Source: AC-37 sp036389835
GTDB lineage: Bacteria > Actinomycetota > Thermoleophilia > Solirubrobacterales > Thermoleophilaceae
Assembly (NCBI GenBank): GCA_036389835.1
Contig: DASVWC010000055.1
Coordinates: 10,074 to 74,073 of the forward strand
Length of the DNA: 64,000 bases
Direction: 5' to 3'
Position 1 is the stretch's first letter, and the number at the start of each line of letters is the position of its first letter. Shown here in pieces: positions 7,847-18,295 of this stretch. The notes under the pieces are model-generated. The model was not told the origin of the DNA, did not search any database, and saw only the letters and a program-made list of their open reading frames with translations. Made by a program: the position numbers and the translations under genes.

Positions 7847-8775
7847 CAGCGCGGGACGGGGACGGCGCCGAGCGCGGTGTTGACCGCCTCGTCCGGGCCG
7901 TATCGCTCGAGCTCGGCCTCGGGCGAGAGCACGAGCCGGTGGCGCAGCACCGGGCCGGCCATGTAGCCCACGTCGTCCGGCGTCACGAACCCGCGCCCGT
8001 ACAGGCGCGCGCACGCCTTCGACGCCGCCAGCAGGTGCACGGCCGCGCGCGGGCTGGCGCCGAGCGTCACGCTGGGCAGCTCGCGCGTCTTGCGGACGAC
8101 GTCGATCACGTAGCGGGCCACCTCGGGCGCGACCTCGGTCGCGTCGACCTCCTCGCGCGCCGCGCGCAGGTCGTCGGGGGTCGCGACCGGCTGGACCTGG
8201 TCGGCGCCGCCCGCCTCGACGCCGCGCCGCGGGCGGCCGAGCATCGCGAGCTCCTGGTCGGCGCTCGGGTAGTCGACCTCGATCTGCACGAGGAACCGGT
8301 CGAGCTGCGCCTCGGGCAGCGGGTAGGTGCCCTCGTACTCGATCGGGTTCTGCGTGGCGACGACGAGGAACGGGTCCGGCAGGGCGTGCGGCTCGCCGTC
8401 GACCGACACCTGCCGCTCCTGCATCGCCTCGAGCAGGGCGGCCTGGGTCTTCGGCGGGGTCCGGTTGATCTCGTCCGCCAGCAGCAGGTTGGCGAACACC
8501 GGCCCGGGCCGGAAGGCCAGCTCGCCCGCGCGGATCGTCATCGTGCCGGTGAGGTCCGAGGGGAGCATGTCGGGCGTGAACTGGACCCGGCGGAAGTCGA
8601 CCGACAGGGCTCGCGCCAGCGAGTTGGCCAGCAGCGTCTTGGCCACCCCGGGCACGCCCTGGAGCAGCGCGTGACCGCCCACCGCGAGCGTGCAGGCAAG
8701 CAGCTCGAGCACGCGCTCTTGGCCCACGACCACCTTCTGCACCTCACCGGCGATCCGGTCGTGGAGATCCCTCAT
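7846..8775 (-). CDS. MoxR-family AAA+ ATPase
   Basis: The 309-residue ATPase carries Walker A GVPGVAKT near residue 45, Walker B LLLADEINRTPPKTQAALLEAM, sensor 1 VATQNPIEYEGTYPLPEAQLDRF and a C-terminal lid domain. These are all hallmarks of the MoxR subgroup. MoxR proteins act as chaperones that remodel or insert cofactors into complexes together with vWA-domain partners, here the downstream DUF58 protein. The ATG overlaps the stop of the DUF4350 gene. The run DUF4129-DUF4350-MoxR-DUF58 reads as one operon with 4-nt or similar overlaps. Confidence 0.93.
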   Translation of the reverse strand: MRDLHDRIAGEVQKVVVGQERVLELLACTLAVGGHALLQGVPGVAKTLLANSLARALSVDFRRVQFTPDMLPSDLTGTMTIRAGELAFRPGPVFANLLLADEINRTPPKTQAALLEAMQERQVSVDGEPHALPDPFLVVATQNPIEYEGTYPLPEAQLDRFLVQIEVDYPSADQELAMLGRPRRGVEAGGADQVQPVATPDDLRAAREEVDATEVAPEVARYVIDVVRKTRELPSVTLGASPRAAVHLLAASKACARLYGRGFVTPDDVGYMAGPVLRHRLVLSPEAELERYGPDEAVNTALGAVPVPR

Positions 8776-9869
8776 GACAGCCGCGCCAGCGCGCGCCCGG
8801 CGGCGAGCACGTCGGGGTTGTGGCCGAGGACGGCCTCGGCCTCGTCGGGCTCGAGCCCGAGCTGCTCGGCGGCGCGGCGGAGCTGCGGCTCGCCGGCCTC
8901 CGGGCCGAGCGCGGCGCGGCGGACGATGCGCTCGCGCGCGGCGGCGCGCACGGGTGCGGCCGCATCGGCGGGCGCGCGGGTGCGCGCGAGGGTGAGGGCC
9001 TGGGCGTCCACGAAGCGCCGGCGCGGCGGCGCCAGTGGGCGGCGCTCGTCCTCCGGCGGCCCGAGGCGGCGGCCGATCGCCCACATCAGCACGAGCCCGG
9101 CCAGGCCGAGCCCGGCGAGCGCCCACTTCCAGTCGCCGGGCAGCGCCGCCAGCCCGCGCGTGTCCCCGAAGCCGTGCACTCCCTCGACGAATATCACCTT
9201 TTCCCGGCCCTCCCCCGCCAGCCCGAGGGCGAGCGCGGCGTTGTCGGCCTCGTCCAGCGAGCGGTTCTGGAGCGGCGAGACGTCGGCCATCAGGAGCGCC
9301 CTCCCCTCCCCCACCCGGCGCGACACCAGCACCGGTCCGGTGTCCGCCCCGAGCAGCGGCAGGCCCTCGGCGCCCGCCTCCCAGGCGCCGAAGCCGCCGG
9401 CCTCGACCGCCCCTACGGCGCGCACCTCGGGTGCGGGGACCAGCGGCCGCAGCTCCTCCGACCCCCCGGCCGACCACCCCGGCGTGCCGCCCACCGCGCG
9501 GTCGAGCCAGTGCGGGCTCGGGCCGCCCGCGACGAGGCGCCCACCGCGGTCGAGGAAGCCCTCGAGGGCGAGCGACTCGTCGCTGGTCAGGCGCCCCGCG
9601 CCGAGCACGAAGACCGTTGCGCGGGGGTCGGGCGCGGCGTCCGCGAGCGACCCGCGCAGCCGCTGCACCTCGCGGCCGTCGCGCTCGAAGAGCTCGACCA
9701 GCGCCGCGGTCCCCTCGCGGGTCGTGGAGTACGAGCTGAACGCCGGTCCCGTGGGCTCCGGCGCGATGCGGTTGCCGATCGCCGCGATCGCGTTGAGCGC
9801 CACGACCACCGCGACGCACACCAGCGCCACGCGCCAGCCGGTGGGGAGCGCGCGCAGGCGGGCCCTCAC
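8772..9869 (-). CDS. DUF4350 domain membrane protein
   Basis: The 365-residue protein has one N-terminal membrane helix (WRVALVCVAVVVALNAIAAI) followed by a DUF4350 (GATase-like) extracytoplasmic domain with SSYSTTREGTAALVELFERDG and a glycine-rich FLDRGGRLVAGG. A second helix near DWKWALAGLGLAGLVLMWAIG precedes a cytoplasmic helical tail. This topology is standard for actinobacterial proteins between DUF4129 and MoxR genes. GTG 9869 overlaps the DUF4129 stop. Function is unknown apart from this genomic association. Confidence 0.85.
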   Translation of the reverse strand: MRARLRALPTGWRVALVCVAVVVALNAIAAIGNRIAPEPTGPAFSSYSTTREGTAALVELFERDGREVQRLRGSLADAAPDPRATVFVLGAGRLTSDESLALEGFLDRGGRLVAGGPSPHWLDRAVGGTPGWSAGGSEELRPLVPAPEVRAVGAVEAGGFGAWEAGAEGLPLLGADTGPVLVSRRVGEGRALLMADVSPLQNRSLDEADNAALALGLAGEGREKVIFVEGVHGFGDTRGLAALPGDWKWALAGLGLAGLVLMWAIGRRLGPPEDERRPLAPPRRRFVDAQALTLARTRAPADAAAPVRAAARERIVRRAALGPEAGEPQLRRAAEQLGLEPDEAEAVLGHNPDVLAAGRALARLS

Positions 9870-10762
9870 CGCGGCGTCTCCCTCAGCACCGCCTCCCAGC
9901 CGCGCCGCGAGCGCTCCACGTCCTCGGCCGACGCCTCCCGGCCTCCGTACACGACGCCGTCGAAGAGCGCGGCAAGCTGGTCGAACTCCGGCGAGCCCAG
10001 CGCGCGCGAGACCTCGCGGGTCGAGATCGAGGGGCGGAAGGCGATCGCGTGGCGCGCGTCGAGCCGCAGCAGGCCGGCGCGGAAGCGCAGCCGCAGCGCC
10101 GCCTCGTGGTCGCCCTCCCTCTCGGCGCGGTCGGCGGCGCGCTCGAGCGAAGCCGGGGTCTCCCGGTCCGGTCGCGCGGCGCTCGCGCGCGCCTCGGCAC
10201 CCTCCTCGGCGCGGTCGCGCAGCGTGCGCGAGCCGAGGGTGGCGAGCAGAGCCAGGATCAACGCGGCCGTGACGCTCCAGAGCGTCACATCGCCGCCCGG
10301 CGTCACGCCGGCGAGGTCGTCGAACGCGTTCTCGATCCATTCCCCCACGGGCTCGAGGCGGTCGCCGATCCAGTCGAGCACGCCCTTGAACGGGCGCGGC
10401 AGGTCGCTGCCCTCGTAGCGGTTGTCGGAGAGGATCTCGTCGGCCTCGCCGCGGGCGGCGGCGGGGTCCTCGGCGGCGCTGCCGTCGCGCGGCGCGAGGG
10501 CGGCGATGTCCTCGAGGCGCCGGCGCAGCTCCTCCCCGCGCGCGCCGGCGAGGGCGTCGGCGACCCTGTAGGGGCGGCTGTCGACGCGGTCCACGCCCCT
10601 CAACTGCTGGAGCGCCGCGGGGTCGGTCTGGGCGCGCTCCGCGAGCGTGCCGAGCTCCGCGCTCGTCGCCTCGGTGGCGCCGGCGGGGACCGGAACGGCG
10701 GCAAGCAGGGCGAGGGTCGCGGCGAGGGCGCCGAGTGCCCGACTCGCACCGACCCGTGCCAC
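9866..10762 (-). CDS. DUF4129 domain membrane protein
   Basis: The product is about 298 residues. It has a cleavable signal or anchor (ALGALAATLALLAAVPVPAGA), a helical extracytoplasmic region, one membrane helix (LWSVTAALILALLATLG) and a cytoplasmic DUF4129 domain with ALRLRFRAGLLRLDARH and ISTREVSRALGSPEFDQLAALFDGVVYGG. The GTG at 10762 is the only plausible start between the upstream stop and the signal peptide. It is transcribed with the Pro/Gly-tailed membrane protein upstream and DUF4350 downstream. Confidence 0.83.
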   Translation of the reverse strand: MARVGASRALGALAATLALLAAVPVPAGATEATSAELGTLAERAQTDPAALQQLRGVDRVDSRPYRVADALAGARGEELRRRLEDIAALAPRDGSAAEDPAAARGEADEILSDNRYEGSDLPRPFKGVLDWIGDRLEPVGEWIENAFDDLAGVTPGGDVTLWSVTAALILALLATLGSRTLRDRAEEGAEARASAARPDRETPASLERAADRAEREGDHEAALRLRFRAGLLRLDARHAIAFRPSISTREVSRALGSPEFDQLAALFDGVVYGGREASAEDVERSRRGWEAVLRETPR

Positions 10763-10785
10763 AGCGTCGTCGGGCGAGCGGCGAA

Positions 10786-12090
10786 TCAGCTCGAGGACCG
10801 GTCCGGCGGGTCCGGCGGCACGGGCGGCTCCCATTGCTGGGGCGGCGCCGGCGGCGCGGCGGGCGGAGCCGGCGGCTCCCAGCGCTGGCCCTCCGGCGGG
10901 CCGGGCGGCCCGCCGGGCGCGCCGTCCCCGGCCGGCGGCCCCTGCGCGGGCTGGCCCCACGCGGGCGGCGGCGGCTGGCCATATCCGGCCGGCTGGCCAT
11001 ATCCGGGCGGCTGGCCATATCCGGGCGGCGGCCCCGGCGGCTGACCGTAGCCGGGCGGCTGCCCCTGCGGGGCTCCCCACGCCTGCGGCTGGCCGGGCTG
11101 GCCCCAGACCGGCGGCTGGCCGCCGGGCGGCTGGCCCCACGGCCCCGGCGCGGGCGCGCCCCAGCCGGGCGGCGCCACCCAGGGCATCGACTGGCCCGAC
11201 ATCACGTCGGCGGGCGCGCGGCCGCCCATCGCCTGCGCGAGCACCTCGAGGTCGAAGGCCTCCTTGCGGACCCGGAGGTCGAAGTAGACGACCGTGACCA
11301 GGGCGGCGACGAACGGCGTCGTGATCACCTGACCGGCCAGGCCGGCGAGCCCGCTCAGGATCACCGACATCACCGAATCGTCGCCGACGGCGACGAACAT
11401 CAGCGCCGCCAGCAGGCCCTGCACGATGCCGGACACCACCGACGCCAGCACGTACCCGGCGAGCAGCACCCCGAAGACCCGCCACCAGCGCCCCTGGACG
11501 AGCTTGCGCGAGCGCCCGAGCGCCTTGCTCCCCCTCACGTCCTCCAGCAGCAGCACCGGCAGCGCGAGCGAGAACGCGATCGCCAGGTAGATCCCGGGCA
11601 CGATCAGCGCGATGAACCCGAGCACGGTCGCGAGGAACACGAGCAGCGAGACCCACATCACCGACCCGAGGCGCCTGGCCGCGAACGCCAGCGAGTCCTG
11701 CCAGGTCGTGCGGTCGCCGAGGTAGGCGTGCCCGATCGCCTTGAAGCACCCGGCCGTCGTCAGCAGGTAGACGAGGCCTCCCAGCAGGGCGACCACGATC
11801 TGGCCGACCCAGAAACCGGTCGAGACGTCGGCGCTCGAGTCGGGCGTGGCGGTCCCGCCGCCGAAGCTGTCGCCGACCGTGTAGTCCTCGGGAAGCGTCG
11901 AGACCGTCACGAGCGCGGTGAGGATCTGCACGGGGGCCGCGACCAGCAGCACGATCGTCGCGAGCGTGCCGAAGTTGCGGGTGGTCAGCTTGATCGCGGC
12001 GTCGATCTTCTGGCCGATGTCGAGCGGCCGCAGGCGCGGCGCGCTCCCCGCCCCACCTGGCCCTCCCTGCTGCCACGCGCCGTGCTCCAT
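10786..12090 (-). CDS. Polytopic membrane protein with Pro/Gly/Tyr/Gln-rich C-terminal tail
   Basis: The 434-residue protein has about six membrane helices (residues 40-290), a layout like the glycerophosphodiester phosphodiesterase membrane-domain family, with IDAAIKLTTRNFGTLATIVLL at the first helix. The last 140 residues are a disordered tail built from PPGYGQP-like repeats and other Pro/Gly/Trp/Gln segments. ATG 12090 was chosen because an upstream ATG would overlap the promoter of the divergent small gene. It heads the DUF4129-DUF4350-MoxR-DUF58 operon. The function is unknown; such tails often mediate protein-protein contacts. Confidence 0.8.
   Translation of the reverse strand: MEHGAWQQGGPGGAGSAPRLRPLDIGQKIDAAIKLTTRNFGTLATIVLLVAAPVQILTALVTVSTLPEDYTVGDSFGGGTATPDSSADVSTGFWVGQIVVALLGGLVYLLTTAGCFKAIGHAYLGDRTTWQDSLAFAARRLGSVMWVSLLVFLATVLGFIALIVPGIYLAIAFSLALPVLLLEDVRGSKALGRSRKLVQGRWWRVFGVLLAGYVLASVVSGIVQGLLAALMFVAVGDDSVMSVILSGLAGLAGQVITTPFVAALVTVVYFDLRVRKEAFDLEVLAQAMGGRAPADVMSGQSMPWVAPPGWGAPAPGPWGQPPGGQPPVWGQPGQPQAWGAPQGQPPGYGQPPGPPPGYGQPPGYGQPAGYGQPPPPAWGQPAQGPPAGDGAPGGPPGPPEGQRWEPPAPPAAPPAPPQQWEPPVPPDPPDRSSS
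10973..11056. repeat. 18-bp tandem repeats encoding the YGQPPG tail
   Basis: Three near-identical 18-nt units (ggctggccatatccgggc) occupy 10973-11026, and a degenerate copy lies at 11039-11056. They encode the Pro/Gly/Tyr/Gln repeats of the membrane-protein tail, and their near identity suggests recent slippage expansion. Confidence 0.85.
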
Positions 12091-12130
12091 CAGCGCCGCG
12101 CACTCTATCCCGGCTACGATCCCCGGGCCG

Positions 12131-12349
12131 ATGGCCGACCTCTCCAAGCGCCCGAGCTACACGCCGCGCCGCACGCGCGAGCAGCGCGCCTTCCGCCTCG
12201 TGCAGGTGGGCGGCGCCGCGAGCGTGGTGGCGGTGGTCGGCTTCGTGCTCGCGCTGATCGACGTGATCGGCTTCGGCATCCCGCTGCTGGCCGCGATCGT
12301 CGCGGTCGTCTGCTTCGTGATGTTCCGCAGCGTCGTCGGCAAGCGTTGA
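12131..12349 (+). CDS. Small two-helix membrane protein
   Basis: The 72-residue protein has a basic N-terminus (RPSYTPRRTREQRAFRLV) and two membrane helices, VVAVVGFVLALIDVIGFGI and PLLAAIVAVVCFVMF. TACGAT lies 10 nt before the ATG, fitting a leaderless or nearly leaderless promoter. The stop overlaps the TTG of the cupin gene. No family is recognised. Confidence 0.72.
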   Translation: MADLSKRPSYTPRRTREQRAFRLVQVGGAASVVAVVGFVLALIDVIGFGIPLLAAIVAVVCFVMFRSVVGKR

Positions 12350-12888
12350 CGCTGGAGCCCGTCCCGGAGGCGCCGCTCGGCGAGACGGAGGCGGGCCTCC
12401 TGCCGGAAGGAGACGGCTGGTTCGTCCTGAACGTGGGCGACGCCGCCGCCCTGCACTCGGACCGCTTCGGCACCTCGTCGCGCTTCGAGCGCCGTCCCAA
12501 CGTCGAGCTCCCGGAGTTCGGGGTCAACGTGCGCCTGCTCCAGCCCGGCCAGCCCGCGTCGCTCTACCACCGCGAGAACGCGCAGGAGGTGTTCCTGGTG
12601 CTGAGCGGCGAGTGCGTCGCGATCGTCGAGGAGCAGGAGCGCCGCCTGCGCAAGGGCGACCTGCTCTGCATGCCGCCCGGCACCGCGCACGTGCTGGTCG
12701 GCGCCGGCGACGGCCCCAGCGCCGTGCTGATGGCCGGCACCCGCAAGGACCCCGAGGAGCTGCTCTACCCCGTCAGCGCGGCCGCGGCGCGCTACGGGGC
12801 CAGCGCCGAGCGCGAGACCCCGGACCCGGACGACGCCTACGGCGACACGCGCGACCCGCGGCCCGTGTCAATGGACCTTCCCTGGTAG
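12346..12888 (+). CDS. Cupin-domain protein
   Basis: The 180-residue protein carries a single cupin fold: SLYHRENAQEVFLVLSGECVAIVEEQERRLRKGDLLCMPPGTAHVL. The metal-site pattern is incomplete, because the first motif has H..N.QE rather than HxH. The upstream part (GWFVLNVGDAAALHSDRFGT) is typical of actinobacterial stand-alone cupins. TTG 12346 overlaps the preceding stop and is the only start that matches the conserved beginning. A sugar-isomerase, dioxygenase or binding role cannot be told apart. Its 3' end overlaps the convergent small membrane gene by 21 nt. Confidence 0.83.
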   Translation: MTLEPVPEAPLGETEAGLLPEGDGWFVLNVGDAAALHSDRFGTSSRFERRPNVELPEFGVNVRLLQPGQPASLYHRENAQEVFLVLSGECVAIVEEQERRLRKGDLLCMPPGTAHVLVGAGDGPSAVLMAGTRKDPEELLYPVSAAAARYGASAERETPDPDDAYGDTRDPRPVSMDLPW

Positions 12889-13146
12889 GTCCTCGTCCGG
12901 CCAGCGGCCGTGCTCGTCGAAGTAGCGGCGCGCCTCGTCCTCCGCGTCGCGCTCGCGCTCCCCGCTCGCACCCACGCGGTAGAAGTAGCTGAGCAGCCAC
13001 ACCGCGACCCCCGCGCCGACGATCCCCATGCCGCCGTGGAACGCGCTCCGCGAGTCGCTCACGAGCATCGGGATCACGCCGCCGACCACGATCAGCCCGG
13101 GCAGCACCCAGCGGCTGAACAGCAGCAGCTTCTGCTCGCGGGTCAC
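12868..13146 (-). CDS. Small two-helix membrane protein
   Basis: The 92-residue protein has two predicted membrane helices (WVLPGLIVVGGVIPMLVS and MGIVGAGVAVWLLSYFYRVG) and a charged C-terminal tail with ARRYFDEHGRWPDEDL. GTG 13146 overlaps the stop of the dioxygenase gene by GTGA, so it is translated from the same message. I recognise no family. Confidence 0.65.
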   Translation of the reverse strand: MTREQKLLLFSRWVLPGLIVVGGVIPMLVSDSRSAFHGGMGIVGAGVAVWLLSYFYRVGASGERERDAEDEARRYFDEHGRWPDEDLPGKVH

Positions 13147-14078
13147 CCGGTCTGCGGCAAGCCCGCTCGCCGCCACTGGCGCGGGTCGGGCAGCGGCGTG
13201 AGCACCTGCTCGAGGCGCTCGCGGTACTTCTCGTAGTCCGGCGGCAGGGTCAGCGCCTCGCCGAGCGTCTCCTGCGGCTCGTCGGCGGTGAAGCCGGGGC
13301 CGCGCGTGGCGAGCTCGAACAGGACGCCGCTCGGCTCGCGGAAGTAGATCGAGCGGAACCAGAAGCGGTCGATGATCGGCGTCGGCCGGGCGCCGCCGGA
13401 GAGCGCCTTCTCGCGCCACTGCTCCTGCTCGTCCATGCCCATCGACCAGGCGACGTGGTGCACCGTCCCGGCGCCCTGCACCCCGCGGTCGGCCGACTGG
13501 TCGTAGACGATGCGCCCGCCGCGCTCGCCTCCGCGGGCCTGCCACTCGGTGTCGCCGATCGCCTCGAACTCGAGCGCCTCGAGCAGCCTGCGGCTCGCCG
13601 CCGGGTCCGCGTGGTAGGCGCGCACGGCCTCGAAGCCCTGGAGCGCGTGCTCGTCCGGCACCTCCGCGGCGTGCGCGATCAGGGGCGGGTCGGGCACCTC
13701 GAAGACGCTCAGCTCGTGCTCGAGCCCCTCGGGGTCCGCGAACACGAGGCTCCCGTTCTCGCGGCGGGTGGCGATCTCCTCGCCGCCGAGCCGGTCCTCC
13801 CAGAAGTCGAGCGTCTCCGCCGAGCCGACGCGGTGGATCAGCCGGTGCACCATCCCCGCGCCGGCGGCGCCGGGCTCGGCGCCGGGGTACTCGAAGAAGG
13901 TGAGGTCGTGGCCGGGCGCGCCCTCCTCGTCGCCGTAGAAGAGGTGGTAGATCGTCGGGTCGTCCTGGTTGACGGTCTTCTTGACCATGCGCAGGCCCAT
14001 CACCCGCGCGTAGAAGTCGACGTTGCGGGGCGCGTCGCCGGTGATGCAGGTGATGTGGTGGATGCCTTCGAGCTTCAT
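13143..14078 (-). CDS. Ring-cleaving dioxygenase (double VOC fold, MhqA/MhqO/LinE-like)
   Basis: The 311-residue protein has two VOC (glyoxalase/extradiol dioxygenase) modules. The first starts with GIHHITCITGDAPRNVDFYARVMG, and metal ligands are expected at this His, at His in GTVHHVAWSMGMDEQ and at Glu in GVLFELATRGPGF. Relatives cleave hydroquinones or chlorohydroquinones, giving protection against quinone stress. It is transcribed with a small membrane protein. The gene is divergent from a small hydrophilic gene, and a strong palindrome lies between them, a possible operator for an unseen MarR-type regulator. Confidence 0.87.
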   Translation of the reverse strand: MKLEGIHHITCITGDAPRNVDFYARVMGLRMVKKTVNQDDPTIYHLFYGDEEGAPGHDLTFFEYPGAEPGAAGAGMVHRLIHRVGSAETLDFWEDRLGGEEIATRRENGSLVFADPEGLEHELSVFEVPDPPLIAHAAEVPDEHALQGFEAVRAYHADPAASRRLLEALEFEAIGDTEWQARGGERGGRIVYDQSADRGVQGAGTVHHVAWSMGMDEQEQWREKALSGGARPTPIIDRFWFRSIYFREPSGVLFELATRGPGFTADEPQETLGEALTLPPDYEKYRERLEQVLTPLPDPRQWRRAGLPQTG

Positions 14079-14090
14079 GCGGCCGAGTGT

Positions 14091-14113
14091 AGGTACCCGG
14101 CGCGCGGGTACCT
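14091..14113. promoter_or_regulatory. Perfect palindrome, candidate operator
   Basis: Nine-base arms (aggtacccg / cgggtacct) flank a 5-nt spacer in the intergenic region between the dioxygenase (minus) and a small hydrophilic gene (plus). The symmetry and the position 12 nt upstream of the dioxygenase ATG suggest a repressor site. Confidence 0.55.
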
Positions 14114-14140
14114 GTCCCCCATGCGACGCAAGGAGTGCCC

Positions 14141-14356
14141 ATGACCGACGAGGACCAGATGAAGCGCTTCCGCGAGGCGGTGGACGAGAAGGGCGAGGCG
14201 GCGAAGGCCGCGTCCGAGCAGGGCCCGGGCCCCGGCGACGCGCCCGCCGCCGACCAGGCCGAGCCGGCCGGCGCGGACCTCCCTCAGGACGAGGACGACC
14301 AGCGCAAGAAGAACTCGCGCCACGGCCAGGTCACGGCCGACAAGTGGAACCAGTAG
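14141..14356 (+). CDS. Small hydrophilic acidic protein
   Basis: The 71-residue protein is rich in Glu, Asp, Lys and Ala, with no hydrophobic core and probable disorder after residue 25. It ends KKNSRHGQVTADKWNQ. ATG 14141 is supported by a strong AAGGAG at 14130-14135, 5 nt upstream. It is convergent with the secreted protein gene that follows. No function can be assigned. Confidence 0.65.
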   Translation: MTDEDQMKRFREAVDEKGEAAKAASEQGPGPGDAPAADQAEPAGADLPQDEDDQRKKNSRHGQVTADKWNQ

Positions 14357-14376
14357 CGGGCGGCTAGCGGGCGGCG

Positions 14377-14871
14377 TCAGGCGACGCCGGCGTCCTCGAA
14401 CGCGTCCTGCGCGCGCTTCGCGTACCGCTGCGAGCGGTCGTAGAGCGCCTTGTACTGGCGGACGTAGGAGTTGGCCGCGCTCGCCCTGCCCGCCATGCCC
14501 GCCCGCACGCCGCGGCGCAGCTTGACCAGCGCCGCGTCCCAGTCGCGCAGGTTCGCGAGCGCGTTCTTGCGGCCGCTGCCGCCGTCGCCGGTCGAGGCGT
14601 CCTCCGCCGCGACGGCCTTCGTGCGCCGCGCGAGCAGCGCGCGCATCTTCGCGATCCGCTCGAGCGCGGGCTCGCCCCGCTTCCCGTTCGAGCGCGCCCA
14701 GGTGTCGAGGTTGCGGTCGAGCGCGTCGTCGAGCTTGAAGAGCGTCGAGTTCTCGGCGACCCACGCGCGGTAGGCGCTCTCGTCGTCGGCCTGGGCGACG
14801 GGCGCGGCGGACAGGAGGGCCACGGCGGCGGCCAGCAGCAATGTGATCCGGCGGAGCATCGGCCGAGCCAC
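14377..14871 (-). CDS. Secreted small helical protein of unknown function
   Basis: The 164-residue precursor has a classic signal peptide (RRITLLLAAAVALLSAAPVAQA, cleavage near residue 29) and a charged, helical mature part starting DDESAYRAWVAENSTLFKLDDAL. No domain is recognised. The gene is divergent from lon, with about 75 bp between the starts that contain both promoters. Confidence 0.68.
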   Translation of the reverse strand: MARPMLRRITLLLAAAVALLSAAPVAQADDESAYRAWVAENSTLFKLDDALDRNLDTWARSNGKRGEPALERIAKMRALLARRTKAVAAEDASTGDGGSGRKNALANLRDWDAALVKLRRGVRAGMAGRASAANSYVRQYKALYDRSQRYAKRAQDAFEDAGVA

Positions 14872-14946
14872 TGTAGATCGGATCGGCGCGTCACGCCATC
14901 GCTAGACTGCTTACTACCCGTAAGTAGATATCGAAAGGAAAGCACC

Positions 14947-17226
<2,280 letters not shown>

Positions 17227-17231
17227 GCGGC

Positions 17232-17260
17232 TTCCGGCGGGGGTCAGACCCCCGCCGGAA
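17232..17260 (+). terminator. Lon terminator hairpin
   Basis: The sequence is a near-perfect palindrome with 14-base arms (ttccggcgggggtc and its complement) centred on one base, 5 nt after the lon stop. It has no U tract, as is common in high-GC actinobacteria. Confidence 0.8.
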
Positions 17261-17277
17261 TCGCGTAGGCTGGCGGT

Positions 17278-18282
17278 ATCGCGCTCCCCGAGCAGGTTCA
17301 TCGCTATCCCGGGATCTCGCCGCGCGCGTTCCAGCACCCCGCTGACCGCGCGGCGACGGCTGCGCTGAAGCAGGTCCCCCACCTCGACGCCGTCATCGGC
17401 AAGCTGATCGAGCTGGGCTACGAGCGCGCGGTCCGCCAGGCGTACCTCGGCTCCGCCGTCCGGCTCGGTGAGGACCAGCTCCCCGCGATCTGGGCCCTCC
17501 AGCGCGAGGTCTACAACGTGCTCGACATCGCGTCGGTGCCGGACCTGTACCTCACGCAGTTCCCGCTCGCCAACGCGTCCGTGATCGGCGCGGGCAGGCC
17601 GATCGTGGTCGTGCACTCGGAGCTGATCCGCCTCCTCGACGCCGACGGGCGCCGCGTCGTGCTCGCCCACGAGGCCGCGCACGTGCTGTCCGAGCACGTG
17701 CTCTACCAGACGGCCCTGGCGATCCTCATGCGGCTGGTAGGGGCCGTGCGGGTGCCGCTGCTGGCCGGCCTGCCGCTGATGGCGATCCGCACGGCCCTGC
17801 TCGAGTGGTCGCGCGCGGCCGAGCTGAGCTGCGACCGCGCGGCCGCGCTCGTGACCCGCAACCCGATGGCCGTCTGCCGGACGATGATGACCCTCGCCGC
17901 GGGCGAGGCCGCCGCGGACCTCAACCTCGACGCCTTCATGAAGCAGGGCCTCGACTACGAGCAGTCCGGCGGCGGGCTCGACCGGCTGTCGCGCCTGCTG
18001 ACGCACCTCAACCTCACCCACCCGATGCCGGTCCGGCGCACGCACGAGCTGCTGAGCTGGGTGCGCGAGGGCGAGTACGACCGGATCGCCGGCGGGGCGT
18101 ACACGCGGCGCGGCGAGGAGCACGACGCCGGCCAGGAGGCGGCGTCGGCGACGCTCCACTACGGCGAGAAGATCCGCGACGCGTTCACCGAGGCCGGCCA
18201 GTCGGTCGCCGACGTCGGCCAGCAGCTCGGGGAGTGGCTGTCGAAGCAGCGCTCGCCGCGCGACGGGGACGACGGCGACTGA
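17278..18282 (+). CDS. M48-type zinc metallopeptidase, non-canonical start
   Basis: This is an M48 family peptidase with the zinc motif HEAAH in LAHEAAHVLSEH and a downstream AAELSCDRAAALV carrying the third ligand. Two hydrophobic stretches lie between them. Only GTG 17518 offers a normal start, but about 80 highly coding codons precede it in frame. They encode ALPEQVHRYPGISPRAFQHP, which I remember as the normal start of this family. In that stretch no ATG, GTG or TTG exists. The likely start is ATC 17278, 6 nt after a TAGGCT box. A genomic error or a CTG start (17365) is possible. Confidence 0.75.
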   Translation: MALPEQVHRYPGISPRAFQHPADRAATAALKQVPHLDAVIGKLIELGYERAVRQAYLGSAVRLGEDQLPAIWALQREVYNVLDIASVPDLYLTQFPLANASVIGAGRPIVVVHSELIRLLDADGRRVVLAHEAAHVLSEHVLYQTALAILMRLVGAVRVPLLAGLPLMAIRTALLEWSRAAELSCDRAAALVTRNPMAVCRTMMTLAAGEAAADLNLDAFMKQGLDYEQSGGGLDRLSRLLTHLNLTHPMPVRRTHELLSWVREGEYDRIAGGAYTRRGEEHDAGQEAASATLHYGEKIRDAFTEAGQSVADVGQQLGEWLSKQRSPRDGDDGD

Positions 18283-18295
18283 CCCGCGCCCGGCG

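Noticed and set aside
14910..14927. Possible HspR/HAIR heat-shock operator upstream of lon
   Set aside because: The repeat cttac-N5-gtaag does not match the CTTGAGT-N7-ACTCAAG HAIR consensus, so it was kept only as an unassigned inverted repeat.
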